From Meconema thalassinum (taxonomy: Eukaryota; Arthropoda; Insecta; Orthoptera; Tettigoniidae): a stretch of DNA of 64,000 nt. Every line of letters starts with the position of its first letter. Position 1 is the first letter of the stretch. Positions 61,601-64,000 of the stretch are shown here, piece after piece. The position numbers were made by a program, and so were the translations under genes. The notes below the pieces were generated by a model, which saw only the letters and a list, made by a program, of their open reading frames with translations, did no database searches and was not told where the DNA came from. The DNA lies in the NCBI GenBank assembly GCA_946902985.2, contig OX336389.2, positions 1,078,041,788 to 1,078,105,787 on the forward strand. Reading direction: 5' to 3'.

Positions 61601-64000
61601 CTCTTTTCTGAAGTCTTAACTCGACACGATTCGACAGTTTGATGCTGGCCGAAGCTGGGGTGATAGGCTCACTCGCTAGCTCGTAATTTAAATTTCCACT
61701 GAATGGAGATTGTTGGAAGAAATTAAAACGTAAAAACACTTATAGTGGGCGATGTATTAAATATAGAGATATGCTGTCCGGGACTTATTTGTAGAACTTT
61801 TCATGCTGAACAATTCTTACACGATCACAGTATATACTGAAGATATTTTCAACGGTTTACCCAGCTTAAAAAGTGCACGGACGGCAGGTTTTCCTTCGGC
61901 TCGATTCACTGAAATCGTTACTGCTCATCTTCCTGTGGTCATAAATGAATGTTTTTCTACAGAAACCTTCCTCGAGAAATCCTTTACTGAATGGCGAACA
62001 ACGCATTAAAATCCATTCAGTGGTTCTCGAGATTACGCGTTACGTCCAATAATTGAAGACTTCGTTTTATACTATGTAGGCATTACATTCAAATATAGTA
62101 GGACCCTGTGGCAGCGTGGCTACGGATGCTCGTTCCACACCGGACATTTATAGGAATTACATTTAAAAAAATAAACAAGTCTAGAAGTCGTATAAAAAAG
62201 GCTTCAATAACAACATCGAATTTTACAATATTTGAACTATATTTCCTTATAGGTTTTCTCCGTGCATATTGGTATAGGCTTGTGGCACGGCGTGCTAGGT
62301 GGGCACCTAATCTAATGTTAAGGTACACGATAGCTCAGAAGTTGTGCACCCCGCGGCGTAGCCGTGCTCGTTAATTTGTGCACCACGGCTGCAAGGGCAG
62401 CTGCAGCAAGTCCGGAGATTGCAGGTTCGAATCCCAGCGCTGACAGCGGCTATCCTGAGTGTGGTTTTTCACCGGGATTTTCCAAACACCCTCCAGGCAA
62501 ATGGCGGGATAGTACCTCACTTCAAGTCCCAGGACACCTACCTCATCCCTGCCCCTAATACAGTTACACACCCTACTTATAAACAATGTGGATGAAACGA
62601 GTGATGACATTCCAAACACCCCGTCCCTGTGCAAAGAAAATGAAATACGCGGAGTAAAAAAAATCCGTGGAGGGTGGGATTCAATCCTTGGTCCCTGGCG
62701 CTTTACCCACTTGGCTCGGTTGTTGTGTTCTGTTACATAATATCATTCTAACAGTAAAAATAAAGTGTTTATTTACACTAACTTGTAATACCATAAGTGA
62801 AAGTGACGAATTTGGATACAACTGCTATACTACTGTACCCTTTAGGTCTTTCTTGGCCTATTTATTTAATTTTTCTTGAGATCCTGAAATGCGAATCCTT
62901 AAAATACAGCACTTAAAGCCTCTGTTATTTTTAATTGCACTTCCTATCTTTTAATTATGTTTATACACACTTCATGCCATTCATTGTGTAGCGTTTCAAG
63001 CAATTCACTCTCTTTATTGTAGCAACATTCCAGCTGTTATCTCCGCCAATTTGGTTTGAATCATTTATCAAATATAACAGGATGCTCATACATTTTATAG
63101 AAGGCATTTTATAAAACCAACTTTTATGAAAGAGTTCGTCATAACACTGTAATATACAGTATTACACATTTGAAAAATTTCTTGATAGTATAATACCAGC
63201 CTTAAGGTCAGATGAGGGTCGGTTTCGTTGGTTGCTAGCAAGTCAATAGGATTTGGGACAGAAAATCCGACTTTTCGCATTCTCATATGGTCTCTCCTCG
63301 GTCTTCCCTACTCCAGCCACTCCCTTATAATGCCTGGCAGAATTCAGCGAGTGAGATTCACTAGAAAGTGGTAACGTAATCGAATTTTAAAACATGCGCA
63401 GTCAATTTGTTTTCGATTGGACATATGGTAATTAGGAACTAATCAGCTTAGCCGCGCGCTGAAGTCACGCGTCAAGACTACAACGTGCAGTTGAATTAAC
63501 TTTGGAAATATGAGGTTTGAATAACAGCGCGTACATCTTGAGTGTGTTTCCCCACGAGTAATTCGCACTCTCTCCAGCCAAATGGCGGAGTGCTACCTAG
63601 TTTCAAGTCTCAATGCAGCAATGACAGTTAAACACACTACAATTGTCATCACAGAAACACAGGTCATCAGACAAAGTCAATACATATCCAAAGTACACGG
63701 GGTTGATGACGAAGTCCGTAAATTAAGTAATGGCAATAGCATGCTATCTAGGACTAAAGACTTGCAACAATAGTCTGTATTATACCATCAAAATATTTTT
63801 GTGTGCCTTTTGTTATTGCGTTAAATTTGTAAATTCTTCAGAGACAAGTTGCTTAGTCAAACATTTTTTTTGTTTCAGACGTAGCAAGTGGCGGCAGCAT
63901 GGACTGGGTGCGCGGTACTTACAACACACCCATCACATACACCTATGAGCTGAGAGACACAGGCCGAAATGGTTTCATTCTGCCTGCTTCACAGATCATC
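25515..64000 (+). CDS. Zinc carboxypeptidase, M14A carboxypeptidase A-like, secreted zymogen (spliced, C-terminus missing)
   Basis: The enzyme removes C-terminal amino acids from peptides, typically in the gut lumen. The spliced product visible here is 387 residues; family members are about 415-425, so roughly 20-30 C-terminal residues are missing. Residues 1-17 form a hydrophobic signal peptide. Residues about 18-107 are the activation propeptide, with a likely tryptic cleavage after Arg107 (PSPR). The catalytic domain follows. Zinc ligands are His171 and Glu174 (GIHAREW) and His295 (FHSYSQ). Arg227, Asn242 and Arg243 correspond to substrate-binding Arg127, Asn144 and Arg145 of bovine CPA. 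Tyr347 matches Tyr248 and Glu370 (YELRD) is the catalytic base. Cys236 and Cys259 fit the conserved disulfide. Met354 occupies the position that is Ile255 in CPA and Asp in CPB, so hydrophobic C-terminal preference is likely. All catalytic residues are intact. Coding segments are listed separately. Confidence 0.95.
25665..26927. other. Intron 2, no recognised element
   Basis: 1,263 bases from gtaact to gttgcag. I see no repeat or gene; it is one of the least transposon-rich introns. Confidence 0.7.
26928..27064 (+). CDS. Carboxypeptidase coding exon 2: propeptide core
   Basis: It encodes residues 51-95 plus two bases of Arg96. It contains the pro-domain pattern [18 protein letters not shown] followed by the EFEDILETL helix seen in M14A activation segments. 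The acceptor is gttgcag at 26921-26927 and the donor is AG then gtaagg, phase 2. Confidence 0.93.
27065..29510. other. First part of intron 3, unassigned
   Basis: No recognised gene. Short open frames on both strands lack family features. An (AAT)n microsatellite lies at 29517-29557 just beyond. Confidence 0.5.
29655..30035 (-). mobile_element. SINE 'alpha', minus strand
   Basis: Nearly full length. The 3' end (gttgattcttttaggggctt) is on the left and the head (complement of cctcgttgcgttgcggttag) is at about 30035, with the usual middle segment (aaccatggaaaaccactttc). Confidence 0.85.
30041..30524. other. Unassigned intron sequence
   Basis: Nothing recognised. Confidence 0.4.
30525..30640 (+). 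pseudogene. Tc1-type transposase C-terminal scrap
   Basis: [14 protein letters not shown] (about 30590-30631) matches the SPDLNPIEHVWD motif around the last catalytic residue of Tc1 transposases. No flanking frame is preserved. Confidence 0.55.
30717..30805 (-). mobile_element. Foldback retroposon-like element, copy F (truncated, minus)
   Basis: The family tail in reverse (gaagccatttctcagtgttg) followed by the arm start cttttcagtcggtcaacacg. The rest of the palindrome is missing. Confidence 0.7.
31433..31632 (+). pseudogene. Tc1-type transposase C-terminus with an in-frame stop
   Basis: The frame reads [20 protein letters not shown], then a TGA where the family has EEW, then [12 protein letters not shown] and [13 protein letters not shown] and a stop. 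This is the C-terminal tail of a Tc1-like transposase. The N-terminal two thirds are absent. Confidence 0.75.
31846..32104 (+). mobile_element. Foldback retroposon-like element, copy B
   Basis: Inverted arms begin tcgaaatttaatgtttttca and end with the mirrored sequence near 32061. The centre carries ggatgaccagtttcgatctc. The tail tgactaaggcaacactgaaa, then ggcttccaacatgataatta follows the right arm only. ATAGTAGA flanks both sides (31838-31845 and 32105-32112), an 8-bp target duplication. Confidence 0.8.
32113..32589. other. Unassigned intron sequence
   Basis: It contains gaggaagcaaagcaacctgt, reminiscent of LINE 3' regions, but no coding frame. Confidence 0.35.
32590..33190 (-). mobile_element. 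SINE 'delta', minus strand, interrupted by foldback copy C
   Basis: The SINE 3' end (ttcattttaggggcttggg) is on the left and the head (complement of ggcgtagccgtgcgcgtt) on the right near 33190. The two halves are separated by the foldback element at 32676-32974. Confidence 0.8.
32676..32974 (-). mobile_element. Foldback retroposon-like element, copy C
   Basis: It starts with the reversed tail (ttttgaagccattctttcag), then the arm cttttcagtcggtcaacacg. An inner palindrome around tatgatcactatt follows, then the second arm ending cgtgttcaccgactgcaaag. The flanking 17-mers taatcgatatttatgta (32659-32675) and taatcggtatttatgta (32975-32991) differ at one base and are the target duplication within the SINE. 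Confidence 0.85.
33435..33704 (+). pseudogene. Harbinger (HARBI1-like) transposase N-terminus, broken
   Basis: ATG at 33435 opens [20 protein letters not shown], then [15 protein letters not shown], a TAA at 33546-33548, then [12 protein letters not shown]. The pattern RxVYxxRxDYYEEL..D..F..RFRL.K resembles the N-terminal region of Harbinger nucleases. The frame runs into the mariner insertion; 34285-34403 ([14 protein letters not shown]) may be a distal remnant. Confidence 0.55.
33707..34282. mobile_element. Mariner-derived palindrome (two 3' ends head to head)
   Basis: Both ends are tacgaggcacgtccagaaag in inverted orientation, flanked by TA. Each arm (about 270 bp) is the same mariner 3' end in opposite orientation. 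In the right arm 34086-34181 encodes the transposase C-terminus ([20 protein letters not shown], then a stop). The centre (about 33975-34018) holds a smaller hairpin (aggagaact/agttctcct). Incapable of transposing by itself. Confidence 0.85.
34531..35121. other. End of intron 3, unassigned
   Basis: Nothing recognised. Confidence 0.4.
35122..35194 (+). CDS. Carboxypeptidase coding exon 3: activation cleavage site
   Basis: It encodes residues 96-120. It carries the pro-domain end [11 protein letters not shown], with the predicted tryptic activation cut after Arg107, and the start of the mature enzyme (WTNYYRLQN). The acceptor is ttttcctag and the donor is AAT then gtaagt, phase 0. Confidence 0.92.
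35195..35894. other. Start of intron 4
   Basis: CAGGGGCGGACTGCGAC at about 35235 resembles a hAT terminus, but no matching inverted end was found. Otherwise nothing. Confidence 0.35.
35895..36400 (-). pseudogene. LINE reverse transcriptase 3' end
   Basis: On the minus strand 36348-36061 reads [20 protein letters not shown], then [20 protein letters not shown], the C-terminal domain of a non-LTR reverse transcriptase protein. A 3' UTR with gtttgaggcatcaaaca-type sequence is shared with 12040-12560. Confidence 0.8.
36401..37970. other. Unassigned part of intron 4
   Basis: Several open frames overlap on both strands without recognisable domains. An (AT/CA) rich tract lies at 36822-36860. Confidence 0.45.
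38098..41384 (+). repeat. 293-bp tandem satellite, about 11 copies, with higher-order pattern
   Basis: The landmark gtggccgccattac recurs with spacings 293, 293, 293, 293, 275, 293, 293, 275, 293, 293. The 275-bp variants share an 18-bp deletion after caccgtgtttga. The last six monomers form two blocks of 861 bp (39543-40403 and 40404-41264). Monomers contain gatggccgccatccgcaaac and ggtagagatcggatg. Short open frames across it are by-products. Confidence 0.92.
41400..41508. repeat. (CA)n microsatellite
   Basis: cacaca runs interspersed with gact. Confidence 0.95.
41571..42715. other. Unassigned part of intron 4
   Basis: No recognised gene or repeat. Confidence 0.4.
42720..42862. repeat. 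Degenerate (TATACTC)n-type tandem repeat
   Basis: Units such as tatactccatac and tatactttata repeat irregularly. Confidence 0.75.
42863..43175 (-). mobile_element. SINE 'alpha', minus, 5'-truncated
   Basis: It begins with the 3' end (ttgttgattctttagggtct) and stops in the middle (gttccagccctcag), without the tRNA-like head. Confidence 0.8.
43176..43699. other. End of intron 4, unassigned
   Basis: Nothing recognised before the acceptor attccag. Confidence 0.4.
43700..43844 (+). CDS. Carboxypeptidase coding exon 4: N-terminal part of catalytic domain
   Basis: It encodes residues 121-168 plus the first base of Gly169. [13 protein letters not shown] is the conserved first catalytic-domain helix. 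[16 protein letters not shown] and KGVFIEA are the conserved strands leading to the zinc site. The acceptor is attccag and the donor is G then gtaggt, phase 1. Confidence 0.95.
43845..44613. other. Start of intron 5, unassigned
   Basis: A (GTTA)n run lies at about 44078-44120; otherwise nothing. Confidence 0.45.
44622..45446. mobile_element. hAT-type non-autonomous element (825 bp)
   Basis: The left end TAGAGCCCGGCAGTTCAGGC is mirrored by GCCTAACTTCCGGGCTCTA. Flanks gctattat (44614-44621) and gctagtat (45447-45454) match at 7 of 8 positions. taggca-containing tracts occur inside each end. No transposase frame. Confidence 0.78.
45455..46131. other. Unassigned intron 5 sequence
   Basis: Nothing recognised. 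Confidence 0.4.
46145..46777 (+). mobile_element. Foldback retroposon-like element, copy D (best preserved, 633 bp)
   Basis: Arms 46146-46292 and 46588-46735 are near-perfect inverted repeats of about 147 bp. They contain cttttcagtcggtcaacacg, then gatgaccagtttcgatcgtc and gatcatcatcagatc. The loop is about 295 bp and AT-rich. The right arm is followed by the family tail (actaaggcaacactgaaaa, then ggcttcaaacacc). Flanks aagcatgtttatt at 46132-46144 and 46778-46790 are a perfect 13-bp target duplication that includes the tail within the element. No coding frame. Confidence 0.88.
46791..47793. other. End of intron 5, unassigned
   Basis: Nothing recognised before the acceptor gaattccag. Confidence 0.4.
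47794..47954 (+). CDS. Carboxypeptidase coding exon 5: zinc-binding HxxE motif
   Basis: It encodes Gly169 (split) to Thr222. [13 protein letters not shown] supplies zinc ligands His171 and Glu174 and substrate-binding Arg173 (bovine Arg71). [16 protein letters not shown] is the conserved NPDGY core strand and loop. The acceptor is gaattccag and the donor is ACC then gtaagt. Confidence 0.96.
47955..48424. other. Start of intron 6, unassigned
   Basis: Nothing recognised. Confidence 0.4.
48425..48800 (-). mobile_element. SINE 'alpha', minus strand
   Basis: Full-length order reversed. The 3' end tgttgttgattcatctgggg is on the left and the head (complement of cctcatcgtggtgcagtggc) is near 48797. 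Confidence 0.85.
48994..49078 (+). CDS. Carboxypeptidase coding exon 6: substrate-binding arginines
   Basis: It encodes residues 223-250 plus the first base of Asp251. It contains NRMWRKTRS with Arg227 (bovine Arg127, oxyanion stabilisation) and [12 protein letters not shown] with Asn242 and Arg243 (bovine Asn144 and Arg145, terminal-carboxylate binding). Cys236 is the first half of the conserved disulfide. The acceptor is atttcag and the donor is G then gtaagt, phase 1. Confidence 0.95.
49526..49894 (+). mobile_element. SINE 'alpha' with 11-bp target duplication
   Basis: Head gcctcattgcgtagtggctt, B box gggttcgattcccgg, 3' end ccctaaaaagaatcaacaa. Flanks ccttaaattcg at 49515-49525 and 49895-49905 are identical. 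Confidence 0.9.
49906..50205. other. Unassigned intron 7 sequence
   Basis: Nothing recognised. Confidence 0.4.
50210..50945 (-). pseudogene. LINE (jockey-like) reverse transcriptase C-terminal region, frameshifted
   Basis: Minus-strand frames 50938-50621 and 50651-50391 read [20 protein letters not shown], then [20 protein letters not shown] and [11 protein letters not shown], the thumb region typical of jockey/R1-like reverse transcriptases. A further frame below 50390 has LTLRNVRTI and [11 protein letters not shown], matching the protein end. At least two frame changes. Confidence 0.75.
50946..51364. other. Unassigned intron 7 sequence
   Basis: Nothing recognised; T-runs near 51015-51035. 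Confidence 0.4.
51365..51615 (+). mobile_element. SINE 'alpha', 3'-truncated
   Basis: Head cacctccgttgtgtagtggt, B box cggttcgactcccgg. It ends after taaggccacggccgcc. Confidence 0.8.
51616..52296. other. Unassigned intron 7 sequence
   Basis: Nothing recognised. Confidence 0.35.
52297..52580 (+). mobile_element. tRNA-derived SINE, family 'epsilon'
   Basis: Head taactgcgtagcgcagtcgt and B box tgggttcgatccccaccc, followed by a body (cctggggttcactcagccta) unlike the other families. Single copy in the window. Confidence 0.6.
52600..52925 (-). mobile_element. SINE 'delta', minus strand
   Basis: The 3' end ctcattttaggggtttagga is on the left, then gccgctgtcagcgctgggat and the tRNA-like head complement near 52925. 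Confidence 0.85.
52926..53520. other. Unassigned intron 7 sequence
   Basis: Nothing recognised. Confidence 0.4.
53525..53563. repeat. (ATT)n microsatellite
   Basis: Uninterrupted tta/att units. Confidence 0.95.
53564..54320. other. Unassigned intron 7 sequence
   Basis: Nothing recognised. The stretch 53575-53760 is GC-richer than its surroundings and may be a repeat, but no second copy is in the window. Confidence 0.35.
54321..54450 (+). mobile_element. SINE 'delta', diverged fragment
   Basis: gcaccacgactacaatgggc, cggagatccgaggttcaaat and ttttttccccacactctcgt match the family in order. Confidence 0.6.
54765..54936 (+). mobile_element. Foldback retroposon-like element, copy E, next to exon 7
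   Basis: The partial right half contains ggatctgatgacgatcgaaa (inner arm), then caattgggtacaatcgtgtt, gacctactgaaacac and the start of the tail (aaatttcgctaatcaag). It ends about 21 bases before the exon at 54958. Confidence 0.7.
54958..55160 (+). CDS. Carboxypeptidase coding exon 7: third zinc ligand
   Basis: It encodes Asp251 (split) to Leu318. It has the NPCSETYAG motif (Cys259, disulfide partner), the [11 protein letters not shown] helix and [17 protein letters not shown], with zinc ligand His295 and the Ser296/Tyr297 subsite residues. The acceptor is tttgtttgtag and the donor is TTG then gtaagt, phase 0. A foldback repeat ends about 20 bases upstream of this acceptor. Confidence 0.96.
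55161..55625. other. Start of intron 8, unassigned
   Basis: Nothing recognised. Confidence 0.4.
55630..55686. repeat. (ATT)n microsatellite
   Basis: About 19 att units. Confidence 0.95.
55814..56213 (+). mobile_element. SINE 'alpha', full length (400 bp), 13-bp target duplication
   Basis: Head cacctcgttgcgtagtggct, B box cgggttcgattcccc, body as in other copies, 3' end ctaaatgaatcaacaacaa. Flanks ctctttcatccaa at 55801-55813 and 56214-56226 are identical. This is the best reference copy of the family. Confidence 0.93.
56440..56650 (+). mobile_element. SINE 'beta'
   Basis: ctggctgcgtggcgcatcgg head, gcgcagtcagttggcttttg and gatcccttcggggcaaaatt body as in the copy at 18309. Confidence 0.8.
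56651..56944. other. Unassigned intron 8 sequence
   Basis: Nothing recognised. Confidence 0.35.
56950..57125 (-). mobile_element. tRNA-derived SINE, family 'zeta', minus strand
   Basis: On the minus strand: gagttagccgtggtcgttac head, ggaggttcgaatcccc B box and a body with cttccaggcaaatgccgggg. It shares the gcaaatgccggg stretch with 'alpha' and 'delta'. Confidence 0.7.
57366..57715 (+). mobile_element. SINE 'alpha', internally deleted
   Basis: Head ccacatcgtggtgtagcggc, shortened between A and B boxes and again before tcctaacttgaggcca. The 3' end is near gcccctcaaatgaaacaact. Confidence 0.8.
57716..59629. other. Unassigned part of intron 8
   Basis: About 1.9 kb without a recognised gene, repeat or transposon end. 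The open frame 59335-59562 has no family features. Confidence 0.5.
59638..60273. mobile_element. hAT-type non-autonomous element (636 bp) with perfect 8-bp target duplication
   Basis: Ends CAGGCCCCGGGCTA and TAGCCCGGGGCCTG are exact inverted repeats, extended by diverged gcgcc-rich sequence. Flanks gatacaat at 59630-59637 and 60274-60281 are identical. The core is AT-rich with no frame. Confidence 0.92.
60282..61354. other. End of intron 8, unassigned
   Basis: AT-rich, nothing recognised before the acceptor tatatgcag. Confidence 0.45.
61355..61439 (+). CDS. Carboxypeptidase coding exon 8: helix and lead-in to Tyr347
   Basis: It encodes residues 319-346 plus the first base of Tyr347 (bovine Tyr248). 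[23 protein letters not shown] matches the conserved helix and loop before the mobile active-site tyrosine. The acceptor is tatatgcag and the donor is T then gtaagt, phase 1. Confidence 0.94.
61468..62082 (-). mobile_element. Helitron-like element, family H1, copy 3
   Basis: Read on the minus strand it starts tgcctacatagtataaaacg (altered TC), carries the family body (ctcgagaaccactgaatgg) and ends with ggacgaagccggggcgg and ttgATAG, a mutated CTAG, followed by T. It sits 28 bases after the donor of coding exon 8. Confidence 0.75.
62355..62590 (+). mobile_element. SINE 'delta'
   Basis: Head gcgtagccgtgctcgttaat, then gtccggagattgcaggttcg (B box), gtgtggtttttcaccgggat and the 3' part cctgcccctaatacagttac. 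Confidence 0.85.
62591..63560. other. Unassigned part of intron 9
   Basis: Around 62640-62715 a gtgggattcaatccttgg stretch resembles a reversed SINE head; otherwise nothing recognised. Confidence 0.35.
63570..63720 (+). mobile_element. SINE 'delta', 3' part only
   Basis: ccagccaaatggcggagtgc to aagtacacggggttgatgac; the tRNA-like head is absent. Confidence 0.75.
63879..64000 (+). CDS. Carboxypeptidase coding exon 9 (cut by window edge): catalytic glutamate
   Basis: It encodes Tyr347 (split) to residue 387. [11 protein letters not shown] carries specificity residue Met354, and [14 protein letters not shown] carries catalytic Glu370. LPASQII is the conserved lead-in to the final helix. No stop codon is reached before position 64000. 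Confidence 0.95.

Larger units (their letters stand above)
16545..64000 (+). other. Carboxypeptidase A-like gene, whole transcription unit (3' end outside window)
   Basis: The gene spans at least 47 kb for about 1.2 kb of coding sequence. A proposed non-coding leader exon ends at 16566, and coding exons start at 25515. Introns are about 8.9, 1.3, 8.1, 8.5, 3.9, 1.0, 5.9, 6.2 and 2.4 kb. All eight coding-exon donors are GT with good context (mostly gtaagt) and all acceptors are AG. Reading phase is preserved at every junction (0, 2, 0, 1, 0, 1, 0, 1), which is strong internal proof of the model. Introns are filled with transposons and tandem repeats, while the exons show no stops or frameshifts. 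The transcription start and leader exon are inferred; the coding part is well supported. Confidence 0.85.

Overview
The window is a piece of an insect nuclear genome dominated by introns and transposable elements. It holds one clear protein-coding gene, a secreted digestive zinc carboxypeptidase of the A type (peptidase family M14A) on the + strand. The very long introns, several tRNA-derived SINE families and the mixture of Helitron-, hAT-, mariner- and Harbinger-type relics suggest a large-genome insect, probably polyneopteran (orthopteran or phasmid-like). That placement is an inference from overall character, not from any species-diagnostic sequence.

Carboxypeptidase gene, about 16.5 kb to beyond the right edge. 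Nine coding exons (25515-25664, 26928-27064, 35122-35194, 43700-43844, 47794-47954, 48994-49078, 54958-55160, 61355-61439, 63879-64000+) join in frame across GT/AG introns into 387 residues. They cover a signal peptide, an activation propeptide and the catalytic domain with zinc ligands His171, Glu174 and His295, catalytic Glu370, Tyr347 and Arg227. The last 20-30 residues lie outside the window. A TATA box at 16515 followed by a short exon with a strong donor (16567) is a plausible promoter and non-coding first exon, giving a first intron of about 8.9 kb. About 1.2 kb of coding sequence is therefore spread over at least 47 kb.

Left flank, 1-15.4 kb. A large inverted repeat (arms about 1432-3715 and 13155-15370) encloses two same-orientation fragments of a FLYWCH zinc-finger gene (about 4769-5495 and 10927-11323). 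Between these fragments lies a 5.2-kb non-autonomous Helitron (5614-10834) whose body is a tandem array of about 660-bp units. A tRNA-Leu(UAA) gene (11684-11768, minus) and LINE 3' fragments lie between the Helitron and the right arm.

Introns. Intron 1 holds a LINE pseudogene, a hAT-type element with an 8-bp target duplication and a nested SINE, two head-to-tail Helitron-like copies and a Helentron-like element with 290-bp tandem units. Introns 2 and 3 carry SINEs, Tc1 relics, two foldback retroposons and a Harbinger relic invaded by a head-to-head mariner. Intron 4 holds a 293-bp satellite with higher-order organisation inside a second Helentron-like element. Introns 5-9 hold two more hAT-type elements, a 633-bp foldback retroposon with a 13-bp target duplication, many SINEs and a LINE relic.

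The most unusual material is a family of palindromic (foldback) elements. They have a one-sided conserved tail and 8-17 bp target duplications, so they look retroposed rather than excised and pasted. One copy sits immediately upstream of a carboxypeptidase exon. No autonomous transposon, CRISPR array, operon or bacterial-type feature is present.
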